Below are positions 8,489-18,010 of a stretch of 35,019 nucleotides of DNA, in pieces (the stretch's first letter is position 1; the number at the start of each line of letters is the position of its first letter). The notes under the pieces are model-generated. The model was not told where the DNA came from and made no database searches. It worked only from the letters and a program-made list of their open reading frames with translations. A program made the translations under genes and the position numbers. This stretch comes from Fidelibacterota bacterium. Its GTDB lineage: Bacteria > Fidelibacterota > UBA2242 > JAOZSR01. The DNA lies in NCBI GenBank assembly GCA_029939575.1, contig JAOZSR010000029.1, positions 1 to 35,019 on the forward strand, given 5' to 3'.

Positions 8489-10612
8489 TTAATGATAACC
8501 TGCGAATTTTCTGATAATCCATTCTCCCAATAGTAAAATCAACAAAAATATAAAAGAACCAACCCAACGCCATAATTTGATTTCATGTTTTAAAACCAGT
8601 TCTCTTTTTTCCGGATTAATTAACTGAGGCAATTTTTCAATTTCATCAAAATTAATTAATTGAGCATTGGTTTTATTTGAAATAGCCCGTAATGTCTCAA
8701 TATTTTGATGCAGATCTACTAATTCTATCGGTTGATTAATTACAATGAATCTCTGTTCCTTTTCGCCAATAAAAATATCATTTCGGGAAGCAGAAATATT
8801 AAGTATATATTCACCATGATTTTGCAAAGGAATTTGACTATAATATTTTTTACCATTCCAGATAAGAGGAAATGATTTCTCCGGATTATCAGCAAGTAAA
8901 ATTGTCCCTCTTACATCACAATTATCTGTTCGTTTTCCCTGAACATCAAAAACCGAACAGCTGATATTTGCACTTTCACCTACTAAATAAACTGATTTAT
9001 CCACTAAAACCTGCAAATTAGATGAACTCATAGGATCACAAAGCCAATTGACGCAGGATGTAAAAGTTTCTTTATAAAGATCATAAACCCGGGTATCTCG
9101 CATTTTAAAATGCCAACGCCAAAAATCATCACCAAAAGCAATAGCAATTTTTTGTCCCTGATTCCGACCAACTACTAAAACCGGATTTTGTCTGATATCC
9201 ATTGTTTGTAATAATGGAGAAAATGATTTTGGTAATGAGATGTTATTGAAAGAATATCCAATTGGTGGTAAATTTTCCCAAAAACGATTATTCTCTTTTA
9301 GACTAAAATTATTATTCAAAATCCGATGTTCTAACCCTTTTTCACTAATTTTGACCAACGTACTTTGAGAACGATTTTTTTGAATTTCAAAATTAATATC
9401 CAAATTATATAATTTTTTAATTTTATTTAACGAACTCCTGTTATTTATAATAAAAAGTATGGGAATATCGTTCGTAATTTTTTGTCTAACCATAGAAAGC
9501 GTTTGCATGGAAGTAGTTTGGGACGGAAATCCATTCAAAATGGCTAAATCCCATTTTTGTTGTGAAAATTTTTCATCATTTATCGAAAGCCAGGAATTTT
9601 CAAACTCAACAAAATTAGTAACTGTAAAATTTTTTAACCGATTTAATGTATAGGTTAATATTTTTCCTTCAAAACCGGCCTTACTACTGATAATTGCAAT
9701 ATTCACATTTTCAGCAATAATCCTGGTAATCCCGGTTTTTGTATTATTAAAAGGATTAGAATCATTCTCCTTATTAACAACTACACTATATTTGGTAATT
9801 CCAGTCTTCCTGGCAATAGTATTAAATATCAACTCTTTCTTAAAACGTGTATCATTTGCCAATACTATTTTTTTCCCAACAATATCATCATTTTCCTTTA
9901 ATAAAATTTCCAACTTCTGACCGTTTATTCCCATTGGAATAATTTCAGATACAACTTTGATTGTATCCCCTGCTTTTGCAGTTTCTGGTAAACTAATATT
10001 TAAAACTGCCGGATCAAGTATTTTGGTTGTATCACCAATTCCAGTTGTAAACAGCGGAAATTCAGGAAAATCTTTCATAAGTGCCGGATCTTCACCTTTT
10101 GTAGTTATTCCATCGGAAACTAACAAAGCCCCGCAAATATTTTGACTTGCATACTTCCTGGCAACTTGTTCTATAGATAGAGCAATATCAGTACAACCAT
10201 CCTTCCAATCAAGGTCTGCAAAATTTTCTATTGAGATTGCCTCATAACTGAATTTTTCATATTCAGATTTAATGTGCATGGATGATAATTGTTTTTCTAA
10301 ATTTAATAAATTAGTCTCAATTTTACTGGAGGAAAAATTCTTTTGCTTACTGATACTTTGAGAATTATCAATTAAAAATATAAATTTTGGTGGGATATTC
10401 TTTTCAGTTGTCCATTGGAAAACCGGTTTTAGAATTAAAAAAATCAGGAAAAAAAATATAAATGTTCTAATAACAAGTAAAATATTTTTAATTCGCTTAT
10501 TATATTTTTGTTTAAAGTTGCTAAAACTGAAAAATAACAGCAGAATAGCAACAAATCCGACAAAAACCAGCCACCAGTTAGAATTTTGAAAAGTTAAGGA
10601 AAGAGTATCCAT
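8489..10612 (-). CDS. VWA-domain integral membrane protein
   Basis: A 707-residue membrane protein of unknown function. Two hydrophobic helices (about 13-30 and 43-62) precede a von Willebrand factor A domain whose metal-ion-dependent adhesion motif starts at DNSQS (Asp82, Ser84, Ser86), with TDIALS and LLVSDG as later elements. A large extracytoplasmic region follows, with beta-sandwich segments and an FPSQTTS/AIAFGDDFWRW stretch like the glutamine-amidotransferase-fold part of similar BatA-type proteins. A final transmembrane helix lies near residue 685 and the tail is short and basic. Such proteins often sit in operons with MoxR ATPases and DUF58 proteins; none is here. It lies 13 bases upstream of tsaD on the same strand, so they may be co-transcribed. 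The domain call is good; the role is unknown. Confidence 0.72.
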   Translation of the reverse strand: MDTLSLTFQNSNWWLVFVGFVAILLLFFSFSNFKQKYNKRIKNILLVIRTFIFFFLIFLILKPVFQWTTEKNIPPKFIFLIDNSQSISKQKNFSSSKIETNLLNLEKQLSSMHIKSEYEKFSYEAISIENFADLDWKDGCTDIALSIEQVARKYASQNICGALLVSDGITTKGEDPALMKDFPEFPLFTTGIGDTTKILDPAVLNISLPETAKAGDTIKVVSEIIPMGINGQKLEILLKENDDIVGKKIVLANDTRFKKELIFNTIARKTGITKYSVVVNKENDSNPFNNTKTGITRIIAENVNIAIISSKAGFEGKILTYTLNRLKNFTVTNFVEFENSWLSINDEKFSQQKWDLAILNGFPSQTTSMQTLSMVRQKITNDIPILFIINNRSSLNKIKKLYNLDINFEIQKNRSQSTLVKISEKGLEHRILNNNFSLKENNRFWENLPPIGYSFNNISLPKSFSPLLQTMDIRQNPVLVVGRNQGQKIAIAFGDDFWRWHFKMRDTRVYDLYKETFTSCVNWLCDPMSSSNLQVLVDKSVYLVGESANISCSVFDVQGKRTDNCDVRGTILLADNPEKSFPLIWNGKKYYSQIPLQNHGEYILNISASRNDIFIGEKEQRFIVINQPIELVDLHQNIETLRAISNKTNAQLINFDEIEKLPQLINPEKRELVLKHEIKLWRWVGSFIFLLILLLGEWIIRKFAGYH

Positions 10613-10625
10613 TAATAATATAAAT

Positions 10626-11624
10626 TTAAATTAATTGTAAATTTGGAATTGCCGATATATTCATTTCGGAAGAAATATTATTTTTATACATTTCCAGCCC
10701 TGTTCTTGCGATCATTGCAGCATTATCAGTACAATATTCTATTGAGGGAAAATATATATCAATATTTTTTTCTTTGGCTTTGTGGGAAAAAACTTCTCGT
10801 AACCTGGAGTTTGCGGCAACTCCACCAGCCAATACTATTCTGGATGTATCAATATCACCAATAATTTCAAATACCTTTTTTTGTAAGACATCCACAATTG
10901 CATCCTGATAAGATGCGCAAATATCAGCCAGATTTTCTTTTACCCAACTCTCTCCTTTGGCTTTTACCAGATATAGTATTGCAGTTTTAAGACCACTAAA
11001 AGAAAAATTTTGAGGCTCTTTTTTTACTTTTGCCCTGGGGAAGTGATGAAATTTAGGATCTCCTGATTTTGCAATTTTATCAATTATCGGACCTCCAGGA
11101 TAACCAAGATTTAGAATTCTGGCTGCCTTATCAAATGCTTCCCCTGCAGCGTCATCAATGCTCCTGCTTAAAATTTCATATTCTCCAAATTTTTTAACAT
11201 AAACAATCATGGTGTGCCCTCCGGAAACCAGCAAACAAAGAAATGGAAATTCAAGAGCACTATGATCGAGAAAATTAGCCATGATATGGCCTTCAATATG
11301 ATTAACACCAATCAAAGGTTTTTTAAGCGAATAGGCTAAACCTTTGGCAAAACTTAGTCCCACAAGTAATGCTCCCATCAATCCCGGGCCTCTTGTAACT
11401 GCAACAGCATCAACATCCTGTAATTCATAAGAATTATTCTTAAATGCATCTAAAGTTAGTTTCTGAATATTTTTCATGTGCTCCCTGGATGCAAATTCCG
11501 GTACAACACCGCCATATTCTTTATGCAACACCTGGGAGGCGATGATATTTTCTACAACTTCATTGTTATTGAGTAATGCGATGGAGGTTTCATCACATGA
11601 TGATTCAATGCCTAAAATCAACAT
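10626..11624 (-). CDS. tsaD: tRNA threonylcarbamoyladenosine (t6A) transferase TsaD
   Basis: A 332-residue enzyme that, with TsaB and TsaE, transfers the threonylcarbamoyl group from threonylcarbamoyl-AMP to A37 of ANN-decoding tRNAs. It begins MLILGIESSCDETSIAL, typical of the family. It has the metal-binding His pair in NHIEGHIMA (His109, His113), the glycine-rich SGGHTMIV and AGGVAANSRLR nucleotide-site motifs, and the terminal CTDNAAMIA aspartate motif. Length is normal. It starts only three bases after the YbbR-domain gene stops, so the two are probably translated from one message, with the VWA gene downstream. Function is near certain. Confidence 0.97.
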   Translation of the reverse strand: MLILGIESSCDETSIALLNNNEVVENIIASQVLHKEYGGVVPEFASREHMKNIQKLTLDAFKNNSYELQDVDAVAVTRGPGLMGALLVGLSFAKGLAYSLKKPLIGVNHIEGHIMANFLDHSALEFPFLCLLVSGGHTMIVYVKKFGEYEILSRSIDDAAGEAFDKAARILNLGYPGGPIIDKIAKSGDPKFHHFPRAKVKKEPQNFSFSGLKTAILYLVKAKGESWVKENLADICASYQDAIVDVLQKKVFEIIGDIDTSRIVLAGGVAANSRLREVFSHKAKEKNIDIYFPSIEYCTDNAAMIARTGLEMYKNNISSEMNISAIPNLQLI

Positions 11625-11627
11625 CCC

Positions 11628-12665
11628 CTAATTCCTTTCTTTCAGAACACGAATTTCAATTTGTCTGGGAGTAATATTGCCAATAGAAATTATATTCTGA
11701 GGAGATTTAATATCCGGTATATATTTTGATTTTCCATTTTCCCAGGATTTTGCATAGTCAAAAGTAACATCAAAATCATACAATCCAAGATTTTTTAATA
11801 CTTCGACTCCAGCTGTTATTGACAATGAAATTACACTTGGACTCACTGTAATCTTTTTGTCCAAAGGAACATTTAGAATCCTAACCGGTATATTTTCAAT
11901 TATTTTTTCTCCAATCAATTCAATTTCCTGGAAGTAATTAATTTGATTATGGGATAATGAAATATTTTTCAAATCCTTAACATTTAGAAAAATATCTACA
12001 TTTACCGGTGTAGTAACGTTGTTTTTAGTAAATTTTTCTGTCATTATTTGAGAAATTTGTTTAATACTTGAACGTGGACCACTAATAGTAATTGAATCTG
12101 GAAAAATGATCGGGTTGTCTATTTTAGCAAATCCGGGTTCTTCAACAATTTCAATATTAGGCACAACCGGAATTTTCTTCTTTGCAACTTTATCCAGTTC
12201 AATATGAATTGTGTCAGGCCAGATAATTTGGTCAAATTTTACATCTACATTCCTCGGTGTAATAATTTTTTCAGGATTATTATCAAAATATTCTTTAATT
12301 GGAAAATCATAAAACCAGCGAATACTTTGAAGATCAATTACAAATTTAAATGAATATTTAGGTGCAAACAGCAAATACAACAATGAAATTCCTTTTCCGG
12401 TAAATTCAGACTGGATTTTGTCAGGAATTCTTGTTTTAATAATTTTACCCTCTTCTATATTAATAATATTTAAGGGTACATCAAAAATATAACTGTAAGT
12501 GTTACCTAAGATAGTATAAAACCAAATTATTATAGCAAAGATCAAAACACCAATTTTGGTACCAATATTTGTAAAAAAGGACTTTCTGATATTTTCCAGG
12601 ACTATGCCCGGATATATCATATAAAATGGTTTCTTTTTATTATCTTTTGTTTTGTAAACTTTCAT
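11628..12665 (-). CDS. YbbR-domain membrane protein (CdaR-like)
   Basis: A 345-residue membrane-anchored protein. A short cytoplasmic N-terminus is followed by one transmembrane helix (around GVLIFAIIIWFYTILG), then several extracytoplasmic YbbR-type beta domains with the repeated pattern of a conserved proline and hydrophobic strands (IPVVPNIEI..., IPVRILNVPL...). In Firmicutes, YbbR/CdaR proteins bind and regulate the diadenylate cyclase CdaA, usually encoded just upstream; no DisA_N gene is in this window. An upstream in-frame TTG at 12701 lies inside the rpsA terminator hairpin, so the ATG at 12665 is chosen; its ribosome binding site (AGGT) is weak and close. It is coupled to tsaD. Domain assignment is good; a c-di-AMP link is inference. 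Confidence 0.8.
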   Translation of the reverse strand: MKVYKTKDNKKKPFYMIYPGIVLENIRKSFFTNIGTKIGVLIFAIIIWFYTILGNTYSYIFDVPLNIINIEEGKIIKTRIPDKIQSEFTGKGISLLYLLFAPKYSFKFVIDLQSIRWFYDFPIKEYFDNNPEKIITPRNVDVKFDQIIWPDTIHIELDKVAKKKIPVVPNIEIVEEPGFAKIDNPIIFPDSITISGPRSSIKQISQIMTEKFTKNNVTTPVNVDIFLNVKDLKNISLSHNQINYFQEIELIGEKIIENIPVRILNVPLDKKITVSPSVISLSITAGVEVLKNLGLYDFDVTFDYAKSWENGKSKYIPDIKSPQNIISIGNITPRQIEIRVLKERN

Positions 12666-12680
12666 CTTACCTAAAATAAT

Positions 12681-12709
12681 AAAGGGGATTGGAAAATCCA
12701 ACCCCCTTT
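12681..12709 (-). terminator. rho-independent terminator after rpsA
   Basis: Thirteen-base arms (12681-12693 and 12697-12709) around a 3-base loop, pairing fully with one G-U in RNA. The minus-strand stem AAAGGGGGTTGGA is followed by ATTATTTT. It starts about 20 bases past the rpsA stop and ends before the YbbR start, separating S1 from the YbbR-tsaD-VWA genes. Confidence 0.85.
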
Positions 12710-12730
12710 GATAAAAATAATTAGTTCATA

Positions 12731-15004
12731 TTATTCTTTATCTTCAGCATCTGTTTTTTCAGGTTCTACTTCAGGTTTGTCTTTCTTTATTTCCTCTTTA
12801 GGTTCTGCTTTTTCAGTTGCTTTTTTCTTTGTTGTTACTTTCTTCTTGGTAGTTTCTTTTTTTACTTCAGGTTCTGCTTTAGCTTTTTTGTCATCTTTTT
12901 CTTTTTTGATGTCTTCTTTAACTTCTCCAGATTCTTCAACAGGTTTTTCTTCAACTACTTTTTTCTTTGCAGTTGTTTTTTTCTTTTTTAAGTCTTTAGT
13001 TTTTTCCGATTTTTCAATACTTTCAATAATTGCATTAGGTATTTCAATTTTATCAGAAACTTCTTCCTGTTTCATCATATAAGCTTCAGCATCACTTTTT
13101 GGTTTCTTAGGAATTGCCTGGGTTCTTGATAATACAATACGTTTTTCATCTTTGTTGAGTTCAATAACTTTCAGTTGCATTTTTGCCCCAACCTTAATAC
13201 TATCATCTACATTTTTAGCATCAGATTTAGGAATTTGTCCTAAGGGTACAATACCACTTACACCATGATCTAATTTAACAACAATAACTTTATCAGTTAC
13301 TTTAATTACTTCACCTTCAATAATTGAACCTACAGCACAATCAATTTCAATTAATGGCCATGGATCATCCTGACACTGTTTTAAACCAACATTGATTTTG
13401 CGATTTTCTTTTGAAATATCAAGAATTTTTACATCAATTTCTTTACCCTTTTTAAGAACATCTTTAGGATGACGGAGTTTACGCGTCCAGGAAAGATCAG
13501 AAATATGAACAAAACCATCTACGCCTTCTTCCAATTGAATAAAAGCACCATAAGGTATGATATTTCCGACAATACCTTTATGATTACTATTAATTGGATA
13601 TTTTTCTTCCATAGTATTCCAGGGATCAGGTTCCAGCTGTTTGTAACCAAGAGAAATTTTTCTTCCCTCTGTATCAAGACTTAGAACTTTTGCTTCAACA
13701 GTTTGTCCCAGGGCAAAAATTTCAGAGGGATGTTTGATATGTTGTGTCCATGAAATTTCAGAAATGTGAATTAATCCTTCAACTCCCTTTTCCAATTCAA
13801 TAAAAACACCATAATTTGCAATATTTACAACTTTACCTTTGATAACTGTGTCAACAGGATATTTCTGCTCAATACCTTCCCATGGATGAGGTGTGAGTTG
13901 TTTTAGACCCAGTGAAACACGAGATTTTTCAGTGTCATAATCAATAACTTTTACTGTTAATTCTTCATCCATTTTCACAACTTCTTTAGGATGATTTACT
14001 CTACCCCATGACAGGTCAGTAATATGGAGTAAGCCGTCTAAACCACCAAGGTCGATAAAGACTCCAAAATCAGTAATGTTCTTTACTCTTCCGGTCAATA
14101 TATCACCAACATTGAGTTTTGACAATAAATCCTGGCGTTTTTCTTTAAGATCTTCTTCAAGAAGAGATTTACGACTAAGAACAATATTTTTTCTTAATTC
14201 ATTTAATTTTACAATTCTAAAATCATAGGATTTTCCTACATAATAATCAAAATCTGTAACAGGTCGAACATCTATTTGTGAACCTGGTAAAAAGGCGTCA
14301 ATTCCCATAATATCGACAACCATGCCACCTTTAATCCGGCTTTTTATTTTTCCTTCAACAATTTCTGTATTATCAAAAATCTGTCTGACTCTTTCCCATA
14401 CGCGCATAAAATCGGCTTTTCTTTTTGAAAGAATCATCTGGCCTTCATCATCTTCAAGTACATCTACCAGAACTTCGATTTGATCGCCGGGTTTTGGTGT
14501 TTCCCCTTCTTCAAATTCATCTTTAGAAATAAAACCTTCAGATTTGAAACCAATATCCATTAATACATCATTATCTCGTACACTTACAACAGTACCAATA
14601 GTTCTTTGTCCGGGTGAAATATCTTTTAAAGAACTTTCATAAATTGACCTTTTTTCATCATAATCAGCAGCTTTGTCTTCAGATAACTGACCAAGCTCAT
14701 AAACTCTGATTTCTTCAGTAAAAGGGCCTGTTGAAACAATTTCAGTTTCATAATTAACTTCTGAAGTTTTTTCTTCATCTTTTTCCTCAGAAGGTTCTTC
14801 AACTACCTCTTCAGTAGTTTCAGATGCAACTTCTTCGGCTTCAACAGGAATATTACTTGGTTTTTCTTCTGTATTATCATCATTCACTGTTGCTTCAGTA
14901 GATTCAACTATGTCTTCAGTTGGAGTTTCTTCCACTTTTGGTTGTTCTTCTACTGTTTGTTCTTCTTCAGAAGGTTTAGGGTTTAAGGTTTTCTCGTCAC
15001 TCAT
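12731..15004 (-). CDS. rpsA: 30S ribosomal protein S1, six S1 domains with long charged tails
   Basis: A 757-residue S1 protein, which captures mRNA on the small ribosomal subunit. Six OB-fold S1 repeats lie at about 133-196, 215-280, 300-370, 385-456, 472-543 and 558-629. Repeats 3-5 have the textbook FGVFI/YGVFI...G-L-HI-S-SW signature; 1, 2 and 6 are divergent, as in other six-domain S1s. E. coli S1 has 557 residues. The surplus here is a Glu/Thr/Val-rich acidic head (1-110) and a Lys/Glu-rich tail (about 650-757) with repeated KKK-TT-KKK blocks. Such tails occur in some FCB lineages. It starts 43 bases after cmk with an AAGGAA site and is closed by a strong terminator, giving the common cmk-rpsA operon. 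Identity is certain; the role of the tails is unknown. Confidence 0.97.
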   Translation of the reverse strand: MSDEKTLNPKPSEEEQTVEEQPKVEETPTEDIVESTEATVNDDNTEEKPSNIPVEAEEVASETTEEVVEEPSEEKDEEKTSEVNYETEIVSTGPFTEEIRVYELGQLSEDKAADYDEKRSIYESSLKDISPGQRTIGTVVSVRDNDVLMDIGFKSEGFISKDEFEEGETPKPGDQIEVLVDVLEDDEGQMILSKRKADFMRVWERVRQIFDNTEIVEGKIKSRIKGGMVVDIMGIDAFLPGSQIDVRPVTDFDYYVGKSYDFRIVKLNELRKNIVLSRKSLLEEDLKEKRQDLLSKLNVGDILTGRVKNITDFGVFIDLGGLDGLLHITDLSWGRVNHPKEVVKMDEELTVKVIDYDTEKSRVSLGLKQLTPHPWEGIEQKYPVDTVIKGKVVNIANYGVFIELEKGVEGLIHISEISWTQHIKHPSEIFALGQTVEAKVLSLDTEGRKISLGYKQLEPDPWNTMEEKYPINSNHKGIVGNIIPYGAFIQLEEGVDGFVHISDLSWTRKLRHPKDVLKKGKEIDVKILDISKENRKINVGLKQCQDDPWPLIEIDCAVGSIIEGEVIKVTDKVIVVKLDHGVSGIVPLGQIPKSDAKNVDDSIKVGAKMQLKVIELNKDEKRIVLSRTQAIPKKPKSDAEAYMMKQEEVSDKIEIPNAIIESIEKSEKTKDLKKKKTTAKKKVVEEKPVEESGEVKEDIKKEKDDKKAKAEPEVKKETTKKKVTTKKKATEKAEPKEEIKKDKPEVEPEKTDAEDKE

Positions 15005-15047
15005 TAAATTAATTCCTTAAGTTTGGTTTGTTTGGTTAACATTATCA

Positions 15048-15710
15048 TCATTTGTTTTTTACAATATCTACAATTTTTCCCACCTGTTCTTCAAAAGTAA
15101 GATCACTTGTATCAATTGTAACTGCATCCTGAGCTTTTTTTAATGGTGAATGCTCTCTGGATGAATCTATTTTATCTCTTTGTTTCATTTTTTCAATTAT
15201 TTCTTCAACAGTTAAATCCTGTCCAATTTTTTTATAATCATGAATCCGCCGTTTTGCCCGAACTTCGACATCTGCAGTGATATAAAATTTAAACTCGGCA
15301 TTAGGAAAAACATTAGTCCCAATATCACGACCTTCCATCACAATATTGTCAGTATCTGCTAGCTTTCTCTGATTATTAGCCAAAATTTCACGAACTTCCG
15401 GAATTACAGAAACCGGGCTTACCATAGAAACCACTTCTTTTGAGCGAATTTTATCGGTTACATCAACATTATCAACAAAAGTATGGAAAACATCATCTAT
15501 CCAACGAAATTCAATTAAAATATTTTTTGCAATGTCTGAAATTTTTGCATGATCGGAAATATCTATATTTTGTTCCAGGACAATTAATGTAACTGCTCTG
15601 TACATTGCCCCGGTATCGACATATACATAATCTAATTGTCTTGCGACTTCTTTTGCTGTACTACTTTTTCCGGCACCAGCCGGACCATCTATTGCTACTA
15701 CTATTCCCAT
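15048..15710 (-). CDS. cmk: cytidylate kinase
   Basis: A 220-residue kinase that phosphorylates CMP and dCMP with ATP in pyrimidine nucleotide salvage. The P-loop GPAGAGKSS lies at residues 9-17, followed by VDTGAMYRA (acceptor site), GRDIGTNVFP, and RQRD-type lid residues in KMKQRDKIDSSRE. An earlier ATG at 15716 touches its AGG sequence directly, whereas the ATG at 15710 has AGG six bases upstream, so the shorter form starting MGIVVAIDG is preferred. rpsA follows on the same strand, a pairing found in many bacteria. Function is certain. Confidence 0.96.
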   Translation of the reverse strand: MGIVVAIDGPAGAGKSSTAKEVARQLDYVYVDTGAMYRAVTLIVLEQNIDISDHAKISDIAKNILIEFRWIDDVFHTFVDNVDVTDKIRSKEVVSMVSPVSVIPEVREILANNQRKLADTDNIVMEGRDIGTNVFPNAEFKFYITADVEVRAKRRIHDYKKIGQDLTVEEIIEKMKQRDKIDSSREHSPLKKAQDAVTIDTSDLTFEEQVGKIVDIVKNK

Positions 15711-15844
15711 TCGCATCCTATTAAAGCCTGATAATTTAAAATTACAGAGGATAAAAACAAAGTTTTTCCTTATTTATTTTATAGCCCTGAACATTAGTAA
15801 AAAAAACTCTGCAATCTAAATAACTCATTCCCTTAAAACTCTAT

Positions 15845-15865
15845 AAAGATAAGATATTTATCTTT
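15845..15865 (-). terminator. weak AT-rich hairpin after argS
   Basis: Eight-base arms AAAGATAA (15845-15852) and TTATCTTT (15858-15865) with a 5-base loop, just past the argS stop, followed on the minus strand by ATAGAGTTTT. The stem is AT-rich and the T-run broken, so termination would be weak. Confidence 0.4.
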
Positions 15866-15881
15866 TTAATAATTAAGAAAT

Positions 15882-17510
15882 TTACATTCTTTCCGGTGCA
15901 CTAATTCCAATCAGCTTAAGACCATTAAATAAAACAATTTTTGTAGCCTTTATTAATTGCAATCGGGCCTTCGTTATTTCAATATCTTCTGAAATTACAA
16001 TGTGTTCAGTATAAAGTTTATGAAAAGCGGTTGCCATTTTTTGAAGATAAGTAATTATCTGCTGAGGCTCAAGAGAATTTGCTGCAAGTTGACAAATTTC
16101 ACCAAATTCACTAAGAATATTTAAGAGGTTCAGAGATTCCGGTTCAGTTAGCAGAGATAAATTTTGACTATCTGGTTCAATATTCCGATTTTCTGCTTTT
16201 CGCAAAATGCTACAAATTCGGGCATGAGCATATTGAAGATAAAAAACCGGATTTTCATCGCCCTCTGCTTTTGCTAATTCTAAATCAAAATTAAGATGAC
16301 TATTTGCTCCACGCATTATAAAAAAGTATCGGACAACGTCTTTCCCAATTTCATTAGTCAATTCATCTAAAGTGACATAAGTGGCTTTTCTTGTGGACAT
16401 TTTAATTTTTTGACCGCCCTGGGTTAAAGTGACAAACTGGTGAATTACCACTTTAATTTTTTCAATATCATATCCCAGGGCTTTCAGGCCCGCTATGACA
16501 TCGGGATATGTTCCATGATGATCAGCTCCAAACACATCAATAATTAAATCATATTTCCGCATATATTTGGTTATATGGTAGGCAATATCAGGCAACCTGT
16601 ATGTCGCCTCATCGGCTACACTTTTCCAAAGTACCCGATCAGAATTTGCTCCAAATTCACTACCTTTAAACCAAATCGCACCATCTTTTTCATAAGTTGC
16701 GTTCTTTTCTTTAAGATCTTTTAAGACTGATTCTATTTTCCCACTATCATATAAACTTTTTTCATTATAAAAACAATCAAAATGAATGGCTAACTTCTTT
16801 AAGGTAGCTTTAATATCTTTAAAAACTGCTGCCTCAGCTGAATTTTTAAAAATTTCATTATCACAATCATCCTGAAACTTATTTCCATATTTCTCAACCA
16901 GTTCGGAAGCAATGTCCTTTATATACTCGCCCTGGTAATGCTCCTCACCAAGTTCATCATCAAAACCGAGTAATTGCCTGTATCGAACAAAAGTTGATTC
17001 TCCCAAAATTCGCATCTGGCGACCAGCATCATTATAATAATATTCCCGTTCTACCTTATATCCATTCCATTCTAATATTCTTGCAATCGTATCACCTAAA
17101 ACAGCCTGACGTCCATGTCCTACAGTTAATGGGCCAGTCGGATTAGCACTAACAAATTCGACAAGTACTTGCTGTTTTTTTCCAAAATCGGAACTACCGT
17201 ATTTTTCATTCCGCTCTAAAATTTCCGGGATAAAATTCTGCAAAGTGGCCGGTGAAAGAAAAAAATTAATAAATCCCGGAGGTTTAATTTCAATTTTATC
17301 GATGCTATCAGGAAGCTTTATTTTCTCACTAAGTTTCTCTGCAATTTTCAGTGGTGGCTGTCTAAGAAGTTTTGTTAAAACAAGTGGCAAGTTGGTCGAA
17401 AAATGGCCAAATTCAACTCGTTTGGTTCTTTCTACGTGAATTTGATTATCATATTTAATATCAAGAGAAGCGAGTGCATTTTCTAAAATATCACGTATAT
17501 TACTTATCAT
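15882..17510 (-). CDS. argS: arginyl-tRNA synthetase
   Basis: A 542-residue class I aminoacyl-tRNA synthetase that charges tRNA-Arg. The N-terminal tRNA-binding (Add1) domain precedes NPTGPLTVGHGR, the HIGH-type ATP site, in which the first His is Thr129 (T-V-G-H132), a substitution seen in several ArgRS clades. The KMSKS equivalent is KMSTRK around residue 371. The C-terminal DALR anticodon-binding domain has HARICSILRKAE and ends LKLIGISAPERM, typical of bacterial ArgRS. The gene stands between rsfS and cmk, all on the minus strand, with an AGGT site before the ATG. Identity is certain. Confidence 0.97.
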   Translation of the reverse strand: MISNIRDILENALASLDIKYDNQIHVERTKRVEFGHFSTNLPLVLTKLLRQPPLKIAEKLSEKIKLPDSIDKIEIKPPGFINFFLSPATLQNFIPEILERNEKYGSSDFGKKQQVLVEFVSANPTGPLTVGHGRQAVLGDTIARILEWNGYKVEREYYYNDAGRQMRILGESTFVRYRQLLGFDDELGEEHYQGEYIKDIASELVEKYGNKFQDDCDNEIFKNSAEAAVFKDIKATLKKLAIHFDCFYNEKSLYDSGKIESVLKDLKEKNATYEKDGAIWFKGSEFGANSDRVLWKSVADEATYRLPDIAYHITKYMRKYDLIIDVFGADHHGTYPDVIAGLKALGYDIEKIKVVIHQFVTLTQGGQKIKMSTRKATYVTLDELTNEIGKDVVRYFFIMRGANSHLNFDLELAKAEGDENPVFYLQYAHARICSILRKAENRNIEPDSQNLSLLTEPESLNLLNILSEFGEICQLAANSLEPQQIITYLQKMATAFHKLYTEHIVISEDIEITKARLQLIKATKIVLFNGLKLIGISAPERM

Positions 17511-17635
17511 TAATTACCTCATTACTTTGATTTATTAAAGTCAAAATTCATGGTTATTATTTTTTAAATTTACCTTTTTTTCAAATGAAATATTTGATAA
17601 ATAAAACCTGGAAGAAGTGGGAGTGGTCTAAAACC

Positions 17636-18004
17636 TTATTCTATTTTTTCTACCGGTGCATCAGCCCATAATTTATCGAGATTATAGTATTCACGCTTTT
17701 CCTCCTGAAAAACATGAATTACAAAATCAAAAAAATCAAGTAAAATCCATTCCTGATTATTATAGCCTTCAATATGCCAGGGCTTTATATCTTTTTTTAA
17801 CTGTCTTTTTATTTCATCAGCAATCGATTTGACATGCAGGTCTATATCACCGGTACAGATTATAAAAAAATCTGTCATTGATGTGATATCCCGTAAATCC
17901 AAGATCACAATATCTCTGGCTTTCATGTCTAAAGCCGCCTGCGCTGCCTTTTTTACTAAAGAATATATTAATTGCTTATCTGTTGTGCTTGTTGATTCTG
18001 TCAT
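17636..18004 (-). CDS. rsfS: ribosome silencing factor RsfS (YbeB/Iojap)
   Basis: A 122-residue protein that binds ribosomal protein uL14 and blocks joining of the 50S and 30S subunits when nutrients are short. The central blocks are DIVILDLRDITSMTDFFIICTG, here split by position 32-53, then KPWHIEG and WILLDFFDFVIHVFQEEKREYYNLDKLWADA, all hallmark residues. It starts six bases after the LytR_C gene. In many genomes RsfS and a LytR-family gene are neighbours, which supports both calls. Confidence 0.95.
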   Translation of the reverse strand: MTESTSTTDKQLIYSLVKKAAQAALDMKARDIVILDLRDITSMTDFFIICTGDIDLHVKSIADEIKRQLKKDIKPWHIEGYNNQEWILLDFFDFVIHVFQEEKREYYNLDKLWADAPVEKIE

Positions 18005-18010
18005 ATTTGT

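Noticed and set aside
12666-12701. N-terminal extension of the YbbR protein from a TTG at 12701
   Set aside because: The extra codons lie within the rpsA terminator hairpin; the ATG at 12665 is after it.
12708-13082. 124-codon plus-strand ORF rich in Ser and Phe
   Set aside because: It is the exact antisense of the Lys/Glu-rich S1 tail; the repetitive codons there leave the opposite frame open.
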